Both the position numbers and the translations under genes were made by a program. Below are positions 15,551 to 24,092 of a stretch of 37,459 nt of DNA, one piece after another (position 1 is the stretch's first letter; each line of letters opens with the position of its first letter). The notes under the pieces are model-generated. The model worked only from the letters and a program-made list of their open reading frames with translations. It searched no databases and was not told the origin of the DNA. The DNA comes from Aureococcus anophagefferens (taxonomy: Eukaryota > Sar > Pelagophyceae > Pelagomonadales > Pelagomonadaceae), in the NCBI RefSeq assembly GCF_000186865.1, contig NW_008705563.1:445018-482476 (forward strand), read 5' to 3'.

Positions 15551-17464
15551 ATGACATCGCCTCGCGCCGTCGCGTCGCCGTCGCGCGCCGTGCTCGTGGA
15601 ACGGGGGCTCGTCGAGCGGGACGACCCCGACGCGCTGCTGCGGTCGGCGAAGCTCGCGTGCCTCGTCGACGGCGGTTCGCCGGCCTACGTCGTCGAGCGC
15701 CTCGGCGCCGGCGCCGTCGTGGCGGCCGCCGGCGACCCCTGCGAGTACGTCGCGTGCGTCGTCGAGGGCGCGGCGGCCTACGCCGAGTGCGCCGACGGCG
15801 ACGACGACTTCGGGCCCGGCGACGCCGTCGGCGAGGGCGCGGTCTTCGAGGCGTCGCCTCGGTTCCTCGCGACGGTCGTCGCGGTCGACGGCGCCGTCGC
15901 CGTGCGCGTGCCGCGGAGCCGCTACGAGGCCGCGCGCGCGGCGCGCGTCGCCGACGGCCGGGCCGCGTCGGCGTGGCTCGGGGGCCACTGCGTCTTCGAG
16001 CACGTCGCCGCGGCGACGCGCGCGCGCTGGCTCCGGGGCGTCGAGCGGCCCGCGCTCCGGAAGGGCGCCCTCGTGCGCGGCGGCTCCTACCGGAACGCCG
16101 TCTTCCTCCTCGAAAAGGGCACGTACCGCGTCGTCGCCGCGCGGTCCGCGGACGAGGCGTCGGCCGTCGCGACGCTCTACGGCGGCGCGGAGCTCTTCGG
16201 CGTCGTAGAGCACGTCGACGCGCGCGCGGCGCGCGCGCACGGGCGGCGGGACCTGCGCGTGCTCAGCGACGACGCGGCCTGCTTCGAGGTGAAGCAGGGC
16301 GTCGCGCGCCGCATGCTCGAGGACCCGACGATCCGCGGCGCCTGGGCCGCGCTCGCGCGGCACCGGGCCAAGTGGGAGGAGGCGACGGTCGCGGTCATCG
16401 AGGCCGCGCGCGGCTCCCGCGCGCGCGTCACGCTCGACCACGCCCAGATGAAGGTCGCGCGCTACCTCTGCGGGCCCCACCTCGTCAAGGGCGCGAAGCA
16501 CTGGTCGAAGCTCAAGGGCGCGGTCGCGCCGCGCGACGGCGGCGACGGCTCCGACGCCGCCGCGCCGACGGGCCTCGACGCGGCGCTCACGAACGCGCTC
16601 ACGGCGAACCGCCTCAAGCGCCAGTCCGCGCCAGGGCAGGACAAGAGAGCGAAATTCCCAACTTCAAAGGCTCCTCTCTCGGCCGATTTCCACTCGTTTC
16701 GGCTGATTTTTGGACGAGCGATCATCTCTTGGAACGGTCTCGAAGCGTGGATGCTTTTTCCGGAACGCGCGCGCGCGGAACACTCACGTTGAAGCGAAGT
16801 TGAATCTCTCTTGTCCTGCCCAGGTCCGCGCCGGGCCTCTTCCGCATGGGCGAGGTCGCCGCGGAGGAGCGGCGGCTGACCGAGCACGCGGTCCAGGCGA
16901 AGCGCGCGCCTCGATTCACCGCGCCGACGTCCTTCGCCGCCGTCGTCGTCGCGGCCGCGCGCGCGGCCGCGGAGGAGCAGGCGGCGGCGCGCGCGCCCGC
17001 CGCGCCCGCCGCCGAGGCGCCGGCCGCGGCGCCGCGCGCGGGCGCCGGGCGCGCCGGGCGGCGCGCCGTCGACCTCGACGACGGCGCGGAGCCCCTCGCC
17101 GAGTCGCGGTCCGCGCCCGCGGCGAGGCAACCCCCGCGGACGCTCGAGGAGTCGCGGTCCGTGCCCGAGCTGCCGCGGCGCCGCGAGCGGCGCCGGTCCG
17201 CGTCCGCGCTCGAGGCCGGCGCGGGCGACAAGCCCAAGNNNNNNNNNNNNNNNNNNNNNNNNNNNNNNNNNNNNNNNNNNNNNNNNNNCCGTCTTCTTCG
17301 CGACGCCCATCTTCGACCCCGGGTCGCCCGCGTCGCCCGGCGACGGCCGGTCCTTCCCGCCGTCGCCGGACGCGGCGCTCCTCGCGGCGACGACGCCGGA
17401 CGCCGCGCACCTCCGCAAGGTCCTCGCGGACCGCGACGCGCCCGCCGTGCTGCACCTCGCGTGA
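15551..17464 (+). CDS. Protein with tandem degenerate cyclic-nucleotide-binding domains (interrupted by an assembly gap)
   Basis: Exons 15551-16623 and 16824-17464 are joined across an introner; the second contains 50 Ns. The first ~120 residues look like a CNBD: DPDALLRSAKLACLVDGGSP, AYVVERLGAGAVVAAAGDPC, then GPGDAVGEGAVFEASPRFLA, corresponding to the phosphate-binding cassette G..fGE.al....PR.AtV. A second, weaker CNBD follows (LRKGALVRGGSYRNAVFLLE, GGAELFGVVE) without the cassette Arg. The spacing after PR in the first cassette is also altered, so cyclic-nucleotide binding is doubtful. The C-terminal part is Ala/Arg-rich and disordered. After the gap the frame PVFFATPIFDPGSPASPG continues to the TGA at 17462-17464; the frame across the Ns fits only if the true gap is not 50 bases. 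Confidence 0.7.
16624..16823 (+). mobile_element. Introner, family 1, copy 4 (intron of the CNBD protein)
   Basis: Intron of exactly 200 bp. Target duplications GTCCGCGC lie at 16624-16631 and 16824-16831. The terminal inverted repeats CAGGGCAGGACAAGAG and CTCTTGTCCTGCCCAG agree except at the second base. The core is at 16698-16715. Splicing gives NRLKRQSAPGLFRMGEV in frame. It is one of the two copies here with a GT donor (GT-AG, phase 2) and among the least decayed. Confidence 0.95.
17239..17288. other. Assembly gap of 50 Ns
   Basis: A run of exactly 50 unknown bases inside the last exon of the CNBD gene. The reading frames on the two sides are not compatible with a 50-base length, so the number is probably a placeholder. 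Confidence 0.99.
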
Positions 17465-17579
17465 ATAAAAATTTGTGTGGTCCTTGCCCTTCTAGGCTAG
17501 GAGAGGTTAAAGCTAGAGGGCCTACCCGGGGGGTACACTGCATCATGCCTTCAAGCTGCTGTTTTTGTGGCAACGAGTG

Positions 17580-18608
17580 ATGGAGAGCGTCCTGCCCTTT
17601 TGCGTCGGCGCCGTCGCGGCGCTCGTGCTGCGCGGCGCCGTCGTCTCGTCCTTCCAATCGCTGCGCTTCTTCCTCTCCCAGTTCGAGACCTTCAGCGCCG
17701 ACGGCACCTACAACGACGCGAACTTGGACGGCGTCTTGCGCCGCAACGCCGACGTGCCGAGCCTCTGGATGAATCTGGGCTACAGCGAGGCCGTCAAAGA
17801 CGTGGAGCACTACCCGACCTGCGCCGCGGCGCTCGCGCGCAAGCTCGCCGACGCGGGCGGGCTCGCCGGCGCGGGGACGGTCTGCGACGTCGGCTTCGGC
17901 TACGGCGACCAGGACCTCCTCTGGGCGAGGGAGTTCCCGGCGCTGCGCATCGTCGGCTTCAACATCGGGCCGGAGCAGCAGCGCGTCGCCGCCGCGCGCG
18001 TCGAGGCCGCGGGGCTCGCGGACCGCGTGGAGCTCAGGGTCGGCTCGGCGACGGCGATCCCGCTCCCGGACGCGTCCGTCGACGTCGTCACGTCCCTCGA
18101 GTCGGCGTTCCACTACGACACGCGCGAGGCCTTCCTCGCCGAGGCCTTCCGCGTGCTCAAGCCCGGCGGCCGCGTCGCCGTCGCGGACATTTTGTACGAG
18201 CGGCGGCCGCTGCCGACGTTCCTCGGGCGGCACCTGCTCCTCTACCCGCTGAGCTTCCTGCTCCACGTGCTGCTCCTCAAGTTCCGGCCCCACATCCCCC
18301 GCGCGAACGTCTACGGGCTCCGCGTGCTCACGGAGAAGCTCCGCGGCGTCGGCTTCGACGCCGTCGACGCCGCGGACGTGTCCGAGCGGGTCGTCATCTG
18401 GAACAACGCGCGCTCGCGGACCTTCTTCCCGAACTGGGCCGCGCCCCTGCGCCACCCGGCGGTCCTCGCGCCGTCGACGCTCGAGGCCCTCCTGGGGCGC
18501 GCGGCGAGCGCCGTCGACGGCGCGGCCTGGAACGTCTACTGCTTCACGTGCCTCAACCTCAACGGCCTCCGCTACTACGTCTACTCCGCGACGAAGCCGG
18601 GGGCGTAG
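17580..18608 (+). CDS. Class I SAM-dependent methyltransferase, EryG/gamma-TMT-like small-molecule type
   Basis: Protein of 342 aa with an N-terminal hydrophobic segment (VLPFCVGAVAALVLRGAVV), possibly a membrane anchor. A Methyltransf_11 Rossmann domain follows: motif I VCDVGFGYGDQD (101-112), acidic post-I GFNIGPEQ, DRVELRVGSATAIPLPDAS, motif II VDVVTSLESAFHYDTREAF and motif III FRVLKPGGRVAVADI. The phrases GFGYGDQ and ESAFHYDTR resemble methyltransferases acting on polyketides, tocopherols or sterol-like substrates rather than on nucleic acid. A second hydrophobic stretch LLLYPLSFLLHVLLLKF lies in the C-terminal half. The start is the ATG at 17580, just before GAGAGCGTCC; the upstream TTG is not used. 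The stop is 7 bp from that of the convergent zinc-finger gene. The substrate is unknown. Confidence 0.82.
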   Translation: MESVLPFCVGAVAALVLRGAVVSSFQSLRFFLSQFETFSADGTYNDANLDGVLRRNADVPSLWMNLGYSEAVKDVEHYPTCAAALARKLADAGGLAGAGTVCDVGFGYGDQDLLWAREFPALRIVGFNIGPEQQRVAAARVEAAGLADRVELRVGSATAIPLPDASVDVVTSLESAFHYDTREAFLAEAFRVLKPGGRVAVADILYERRPLPTFLGRHLLLYPLSFLLHVLLLKFRPHIPRANVYGLRVLTEKLRGVGFDAVDAADVSERVVIWNNARSRTFFPNWAAPLRHPAVLAPSTLEALLGRAASAVDGAAWNVYCFTCLNLNGLRYYVYSATKPGA

Positions 18609-18615
18609 CGCTTTT

Positions 18616-19488
18616 TTAAGGCCTCGGTGTCGCGCACATGGCGCAGGCGAGGAAGCCGGCCTCGCGTTCGACGTGCCTGTAGGTGCAACCGCCGCACGTC
18701 CAGGCGTCGTCCGCGGCGCGCGGCGCCGGCGGCGGCCGCGCGCGCGGCGCGCGGTTGGTCGGCCGCGCGGGCCGGTCGCGGTCGTTGGGCGTGAGCTTGC
18801 CGCCGCGCGCGGCGTCGTCAGCGAGCGCGGTCTCGATCGTCGCCTGGAGCGCGCGATGCCGGTCGACGGCCCCCGCTTCCGCTTCCGCGGTCGTCGCGAA
18901 GACCGCGCGGAGCCGCGCCTTCTCCGCGCGCGCGGCGGGCTCGGGTCGCAGGGAGCGCTCCCCGAGGAGCGTGCGGCCGGCGACCCAGGCGACGGGCTCG
19001 TCGAACTGGGACCGCGCGCCCAGATGCCCGTCGAGGAGACGCCGGTGCCTCCCGACGAGCGCCGCGACGCAGTCGGCGCACTGCCGCGTCTTTCCCGACC
19101 CCGACTCCACGCAGCGATCCGAGCCGCGGCCGAGACGCGTGGCGAAGTGCCAGGTCCCGGGCGCCAGGCCCGCGCCGCAGCAGGCGCACGTCGCGCGGCG
19201 CGACGACGTCAGGTGAGTCCACGCGCACTGCGGGTGGAGGAAGAGGTCCTGGACGCCGCCGGAGTTGCGGCCGGTCGACGCGCCGTTATTGCGGACGTAG
19301 TCTCCCGGCCCGTGGTACTGGCGCTTCACGACGCGCGGCGCGCCCTGCGCGATGAGCGTGTCGCACCAGCCGCAGTGGCCGCGCCCGGTCTTGGCGGCTT
19401 CGACGCGCACGACGCCGCAGCGCTCGCGCTCGTCGACGCGGCGTCGCTTCGCCGGCGCGTCGGCTTCTGTCGGCGCTGGTGCAGACAT
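18616..19488 (-). CDS. Zinc-finger protein: PARP-like CCHC-type module plus C-terminal RanBP2 finger
   Basis: Protein of 290 aa. A basic nuclear-localisation-like stretch (AKRRRVDERER) precedes a zinc module HCGWCDTLIAQG...LFLHPQCAWTHL, whose spacing resembles PARP-type or related Cys2-His-Cys fingers (first Cys pair at 39 and 42). Another Cys pair follows in ATCACCGAGLAPGTWHFATR, then CVESGSGKTRQCADCVAALV. The last 28 residues are a RanBP2/NZF-type finger: DDAWTCGGCTYRH then ACAMCATPRP. RanBP2 fingers bind RNA or ubiquitin. I chose the ATG at 19488; an upstream in-frame ATG at 19713 would overlap the start of the divergent gene and adds a non-coding-like stretch. The overall family is not recognised. 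Confidence 0.75.
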   Translation of the reverse strand: MSAPAPTEADAPAKRRRVDERERCGVVRVEAAKTGRGHCGWCDTLIAQGAPRVVKRQYHGPGDYVRNNGASTGRNSGGVQDLFLHPQCAWTHLTSSRRATCACCGAGLAPGTWHFATRLGRGSDRCVESGSGKTRQCADCVAALVGRHRRLLDGHLGARSQFDEPVAWVAGRTLLGERSLRPEPAARAEKARLRAVFATTAEAEAGAVDRHRALQATIETALADDAARGGKLTPNDRDRPARPTNRAPRARPPPAPRAADDAWTCGGCTYRHVEREAGFLACAMCATPRP

Positions 19489-19711
19489 GGGTTTCGAGCT
19501 GCGGCGCCGACCAGGGTCCAGGCGCAGCGGTCCCCTGCTCAGATCCTGCTCGAGGACTTGCTCGCGAGCTCGGTGGCTGTGGCAATGTTGAAAGTGGCCA
19601 GGCGATTCAGCGGTGGATGGCGAGGCATGAGCAATGGGCGAGGTATGAAGCAATGGCGGCGAGGCCGCGACAATAGCAGCTAGGCCCAACTGCCGACACA
19701 CGAAGAACGCC
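19489..19711. promoter_or_regulatory. Shared divergent promoter, zinc-finger / basic protein
   Basis: The 223 bp between divergent ATGs are lower in GC than the flanks. They contain GTGGCAATGTTGAA around 19577-19590. Related CCAATGTTGAAGG occurs around 11816-11828, upstream of the BART gene. Confidence 0.35.
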
Positions 19712-20749
19712 ATGAAGCTCTTCGCGAAACGACCAGCCCCAAAAGACGGCGCCGCGCCGGCGAAGCGCGCGCGGCCCGCCGCGGCGCCCGCCGAGCCGCA
19801 GGCCCAGCTCTACGCGCGGGCGGCGCCCCGCGCCGTGCGCGGCGCGCGCCGCGGCGCTCGCGCGCCGAGCGGCGGCGCGCACGCGCCGCGGCGCGCCCTG
19901 GCGCTGGCGCCCCTGTCCGCGCGCCAGCGGAGAGGCGTCAAGGCCGCGTGCGCCGCGCACGGCCTCGCGGCGACGCGGCGGCCCGACTGCGGGGGCCTCG
20001 AGGTCGCGCGGCGGCCCGAGGCCGGCGACGCGGCGAAGAAGCGCAAGCCGGCGAAGCCGGAGCGCTGGCGCCCGCCGGGGTCGCGGCGGTCCGCGGCCGC
20101 GGCCGCGTCCGCCGACGCCGCGCCCGACGCCTGGGTCGTCGCGAGGATCGACGCCGCGTTCGGCGCCGCGGCGGCCGCCGACGTCGCGGCGCGCCTCGCG
20201 GTGGCGCCGCCGGCGCCCGACGCGCTGAGGCTCGGCGAGTGGCCCTCGCGGACCTGGGCCGACGGGCGCGCGGGCGACGTCGGCGTCGTTTTATGGGACG
20301 GCGACCAGGGCTCGGCCTGCTGGGACGACGGGTCCTTCGGCGCGGCGCTCGCGGCGGCGGAGGCCTGGCCCTGCTGGGGGCGGCCGCTGGCGCTGCGCCA
20401 CGTCGCCTGCGCGAACCCGAACTGCGCCGGCCGCGCGGCCTGGCGCGCGCGCGTCGACGCCCGGGCGTCGTCCGCGGGCCCGTTCTGGGCGCGGGCCGCG
20501 CTGCTCAAGGTCGCGGGCTCGCGGAGCGCGGGACCGCCGCGGTCCGGGCTCGCGGACCTGCTCGGCGACGTCCTCCGGCACTGCGCGGCCGCGGGCGAGC
20601 AGGTCCGGGGCGTCGCGCTCGTGAGCCGCAACGGGCAGCTGGCCTCGGCGCTCCGGGCCATCGTCGGCGACGTCCCGCTGCACGTCGTCGCGCCGCCGAC
20701 GAAGAAGCGGCCGGGCGGCGCGCTGGAAAATAAGGGCGAGCGCCCGTAG
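19712..20749 (+). CDS. Basic protein of unknown function, possibly nuclear
   Basis: Protein of 345 aa, not recognised. The N-terminus MKLFAKRPAPKDGAAPAKRA is Lys/Arg/Ala/Pro-rich and fits a nuclear localisation signal. Around residue 68 the stretch LSARQRRGVKAACAAHGLAA weakly resembles an R3H nucleic-acid-binding domain, but the His is replaced by Lys. The middle contains a Trp-rich, more conserved-looking part (LRLGEWPSRTWADGRAGDVG, VVLWDGDQGSACWDDGSF). The C-terminus (GLADLLGDVLRHCAAAGEQV, then ALVSRNGQLASALRAIVGD) looks like a small alpha/beta unit. The frame is clean with very high GC3 and no intron. 262 bp separate it from the tandem AlaRS gene. Confidence 0.65.
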   Translation: MKLFAKRPAPKDGAAPAKRARPAAAPAEPQAQLYARAAPRAVRGARRGARAPSGGAHAPRRALALAPLSARQRRGVKAACAAHGLAATRRPDCGGLEVARRPEAGDAAKKRKPAKPERWRPPGSRRSAAAAASADAAPDAWVVARIDAAFGAAAAADVAARLAVAPPAPDALRLGEWPSRTWADGRAGDVGVVLWDGDQGSACWDDGSFGAALAAAEAWPCWGRPLALRHVACANPNCAGRAAWRARVDARASSAGPFWARAALLKVAGSRSAGPPRSGLADLLGDVLRHCAAAGEQVRGVALVSRNGQLASALRAIVGDVPLHVVAPPTKKRPGGALENKGERP

Positions 20750-20854
20750 CCGCTGCCTCCACCGAAGGGGGGGATCGGCCCCAATCGACATTGCTCGGAA
20801 GACGCTGGCGCGCCTCGCCGCTTGAGCAGGGTGGGTCCGCCGCACAGCCCGGCT

Positions 20855-20997
20855 TCGACGCGTCCATCGCCGACGCGTGCGGCAGACGGCTCTAGAGGGG
20901 CAACATCTCTTCAAGCGACGCGAGACGATTGAAGGCTCCCGAGGTGGCGTCTCCCCAGGACGACTGACGGAGCGCCCGCGTCGACGCGTCCATCGCC
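20855..20997. repeat. 18-bp direct repeat in the AlaRS upstream region
   Basis: TCGACGCGTCCATCGCCG occurs at 20855-20872 and again at 20980-20997, exactly 125 bp apart. It lies in the non-coding leader just before the AlaRS ATG at 21012. The second copy ends 14 bp before the start codon. Confidence 0.8.
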
Positions 20998-21011
20998 GGC
21001 GGTATCCATCG

Positions 21012-24000
21012 ATGCTCGCTTGCGCCATGTTCCTCGTCGCGGAGGCCTACGCGCTCCGCGCGGGCCCGGCGCGCCTCGCGCGCCGGCGCCTCGGCGCGCT
21101 GCGCCCGCTCGCGTCGGCGCCGCCGGCGGCCGCGGAGTGGACCGTGCCCAGGGTGCGCGACACCTTCGTCGACTACTTCGCCGAGAAGCGCGGCCACACG
21201 CGGGTACCGAGCAGCGGCGTCGTCCCGCTCCAGGACCCGACGCTGCTCTTCGCGAACGCCGGTATGAACCAATTCAAGCCCATCTTCCTCGGCCAGGCGG
21301 CGCCGGGCACGCAGCTCGCGACGCTCGAGCGGGCCTGCAATTCGCAGAAGTGCATCCGCGCGGGCGGCAAGCACAACGACCTCGAGGACGTGGGCCTGGA
21401 CACCTACCACCACACGTTCTTCGAGATGCTCGGGTCGTGGTCGTTCGGCGACTACTTCAAGGCCGAGGCGACGGCCTGGGCCAAGGAGCTGCTCGTCGAC
21501 GTCTACGGGCTGGACATGGACCGCATGTACGCGACGTACTTCGAGGGGTCGCCGGAGGAGGGTCTGGAGCCGGACTACGAGGCGCGGGACCTCTGGCTCG
21601 CCGCGGGCTTCAAGCCGGAGCAGGTCATCCCGGGCTCCAAGGCGGACAACTTCTGGGAGATGGGCGACTCGGGCCCCTGCGGGCCCTGCACGGAGCTCCA
21701 CTACGACGCGCTGGGGGGGCGGGGCGACGTCGCGCATCTGGTGAACATGGACGACCCGACGGTCATCGAGATCTGGAATTTGGTCTTCATCCAGTTCGAG
21801 CGCGACGGCAAGACGAAGCGGCTGTCGTCCCTCCCGGCGCAGCACGTCGACACGGGCCTGGGGCTGGAGCGTTTGGTGGCTATTCTGAATCAGGTGCCGT
21901 CCAACTACGACACGGACGCGTTCTCGGGGCTCTTCGCGGCGACGCTGGCGGAGCTGCCCGAGGGGTCCGCGCCCTACGGGGGCCTCCTGGGCGACGACGA
22001 TAAGGCCCAGAACTACCGGGACACGGCCTACCGGGCCATCGCGGACCACGTGCGCTGCCTGTCCTTCGCGATCGCCGACGGCGCGCGGCCGTCGAACGAG
22101 GGCCGCGGCTACGTGCTTCGGCGCATCCTGCGCCGCGCGGTGCGCTACGGCCTGTCGACGCTCGGCGCCGAGCCGGGCTTCATGGCGCGCCTCGCGCCGG
22201 CGCTGGCGGCGAGCCACTTCGGGGACTACTACCCGGAGCTGCGCGACGAGCTGCCGACGATCGTCGAGGTGTTAGCCGAGGAGGAGGCGACGTTCGCGAA
22301 GACGCTGGAGCGGGGCGTCAAGTACCTCGACGAGGAGCTCGACAAGCTCGAAGCGACGGACGTGCTCGGCGGCGACGCGGCCTTCTTCCTCTACGACTCG
22401 CTCGGCTTCCCCGTGGACCTGACGGCGCAGATGGCCGAGGAGCGGGGCTTTCTCGTCGACGAGCCGGGCTTCGAGGCCGCGATGCGGGCCCAGGTGGACC
22501 GGTCCAAGGCGGACCGCAAGGCCCGCGCCGAGGCCGCGCTGGGCACGGTCCGGCTCGAGCTCGGCGTCGCGGCGACGGCGGCGCTCGGAGACGCGGGCGT
22601 CGCACCGACGGACGCGCTCGCCGTCGGCGCGACCGTCGCCGACGACGCGACGGAGGTGAATGGCGCCACGGTCGTCGCCCTCGTCGCCATCGACGCGGCC
22701 ACGGGCGACCCCGCGCTCGTCGACGCCGCGACGTGCGGGCCGGGCGCGGCCGTCGGCGTCGTCCTCGACGCGACGCCCTTCTACGCCGAGGCCGGGGGCC
22801 AGGCGAGCGACCGCGGGTCGCTCGTCCTCGGCGGCGCCAGCGTGGACGTCATCGACGTCCAGGCCTACGCGGGCTACGTCGTCCACACGGTCGCGTCCGG
22901 CGCCGACGTCGCGTTGGCCGTCGGCGACGCCGCGGACGGCGTCGTCGACGGCGACGCGCGGCGGAAGCACGCCGTGAACCACATGATGACCCACGCCGTG
23001 AACCACGCGCTCTGGGCCGAGCTCGGCGACGGCGTGGGGCAGCGCGGCTCGGACGCGAACGACGAGCGGCTCCGCTTCGACTTCAGCCACGGCAAGGCTC
23101 TAAAGGCGGCGCAGCTCGCGGCCGTCGAGGCGGCGGTCAACACGGAGTACGTCGCGGACGGCGCCACGGTCGAGCGCGCCAAGGTCGGCCTCGAGGACGC
23201 GAAGAACATCCGCGCGCTCCGCGCCGTCTTCGGCGAGGCGTACCCGGACCCCGTGAACGTCGTCGCCATGTTCCCCAAGGCCGCCTTCGCCGGCGCGCCG
23301 ACCATCGCCGACGTGCTCGCGAGCCCGGACGACGAGAAGTGGGACAAAGCGTCCATCGAGCTCTGCGGCGGGAACCACCTCGGCGACGCGGCCGCCGCGG
23401 AGTACTTCGTGATCACGCAGGAGACGGCGGTCGCCAAGGGCGTGCGGCGCATCGAGGCGCTGACGGGCGCCGCCGCGCTCGAGGCCCGGGCCGCCGGCGC
23501 GCGGCTCGAGCGCGCGGCCGCGGAGCTCGCCGAGGCCGCGGCGGCCGTCGACGGCGCGGCCGCGCGCGACGCCGTCGCCGCGCGCGCCAAGGCGCTCCGC
23601 GTCGACGTCGACGCGACGCCCTGCGCCGCGTCGCTGAAGCCGGACCTGCGGGCGGCGCTCGAGGGCGTCGCGAAGGCGCTCGGCGCCTTCGACAAGCAGG
23701 TCGCGGGCGAGGCCGCGCGCGCCGCGGCGGAGCTCGTCGAGGCGTCGGCGGGCGACGCCGCGGACGCGGGGGCGGACCGCCTCGTGCTCGCGCTGCCCTC
23801 GGGGCTCGACGCCAAGGCCGCGCAGAAGCTCGCGGGGAAACTTGGCAAAAGCCACCCGGCGCTCGCGCTCTGCGCTTTGAGCCCCGGCGACGACAAGCTC
23901 CTCGTCTTCGCGGCCGTGCCCGAGGGCCACGGCATCGCCTCGGCGTCCGACTGGCTCAAGGCGGCCCTCGAGCCCCTCGGCGGCCGCGGCGGCGGCAAGC

Positions 24001-24080
24001 CCAACTTCGCCCAGGGCTCCGCGCCGGCCGCGGAGGCGGCGAGCGTCGAGGTCGCCCTCGAGGCCGCGCGCGCGTTCTAA
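21012..24080 (+). CDS. AARS: Alanyl-tRNA synthetase with N-terminal targeting sequence
   Basis: Charges tRNA-Ala with alanine and hydrolyses mischarged Ser- or Gly-tRNA. Protein of 1022 aa, full length. The class II core starts after residue 40 (VRDTFVDYFAEKRGHTRVPS) and holds GMNQFKPIFLG and HTFFEMLGSWSFGDYFK. The DNFWEMGDSGPCGPCTELHY and DTGLGLERL phrases are diagnostic. The editing domain has HMMTH (His657, His661) and CGGNH (Cys785, His789), with Asn where Thr is usual. A C-Ala-like domain ends the protein. The first 40 residues (MLACAMFLVAEAYALRAGPA, then Arg/Leu-rich) look like an organelle presequence, plastid if Tyr can replace the ASAF-motif Phe. Dual use with the cytosol is possible through a downstream start. 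The start is the first in-frame ATG. It is a 3-kb single exon with no introner. Confidence 0.96.
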   Translation: MLACAMFLVAEAYALRAGPARLARRRLGALRPLASAPPAAAEWTVPRVRDTFVDYFAEKRGHTRVPSSGVVPLQDPTLLFANAGMNQFKPIFLGQAAPGTQLATLERACNSQKCIRAGGKHNDLEDVGLDTYHHTFFEMLGSWSFGDYFKAEATAWAKELLVDVYGLDMDRMYATYFEGSPEEGLEPDYEARDLWLAAGFKPEQVIPGSKADNFWEMGDSGPCGPCTELHYDALGGRGDVAHLVNMDDPTVIEIWNLVFIQFERDGKTKRLSSLPAQHVDTGLGLERLVAILNQVPSNYDTDAFSGLFAATLAELPEGSAPYGGLLGDDDKAQNYRDTAYRAIADHVRCLSFAIADGARPSNEGRGYVLRRILRRAVRYGLSTLGAEPGFMARLAPALAASHFGDYYPELRDELPTIVEVLAEEEATFAKTLERGVKYLDEELDKLEATDVLGGDAAFFLYDSLGFPVDLTAQMAEERGFLVDEPGFEAAMRAQVDRSKADRKARAEAALGTVRLELGVAATAALGDAGVAPTDALAVGATVADDATEVNGATVVALVAIDAATGDPALVDAATCGPGAAVGVVLDATPFYAEAGGQASDRGSLVLGGASVDVIDVQAYAGYVVHTVASGADVALAVGDAADGVVDGDARRKHAVNHMMTHAVNHALWAELGDGVGQRGSDANDERLRFDFSHGKALKAAQLAAVEAAVNTEYVADGATVERAKVGLEDAKNIRALRAVFGEAYPDPVNVVAMFPKAAFAGAPTIADVLASPDDEKWDKASIELCGGNHLGDAAAAEYFVITQETAVAKGVRRIEALTGAAALEARAAGARLERAAAELAEAAAAVDGAAARDAVAARAKALRVDVDATPCAASLKPDLRAALEGVAKALGAFDKQVAGEAARAAAELVEASAGDAADAGADRLVLALPSGLDAKAAQKLAGKLGKSHPALALCALSPGDDKLLVFAAVPEGHGIASASDWLKAALEPLGGRGGGKPNFAQGSAPAAEAASVEVALEAARAF

Positions 24081-24092
24081 CGCGCCCCGTCC

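Noticed and set aside
16624..16831. Introners as retroposed or self-splicing introns
   Set aside because: Inverted terminal repeats, fixed 8-bp duplications and the lack of a poly(A) tail or group I/II core fit a DNA transposon instead.
19489..19713. N-terminal extension of the zinc-finger protein to an ATG at 19713
   Set aside because: It would overlap the ATG of the divergent gene and adds low-coding sequence. The ATG at 19488 begins the part with consistent codon use.
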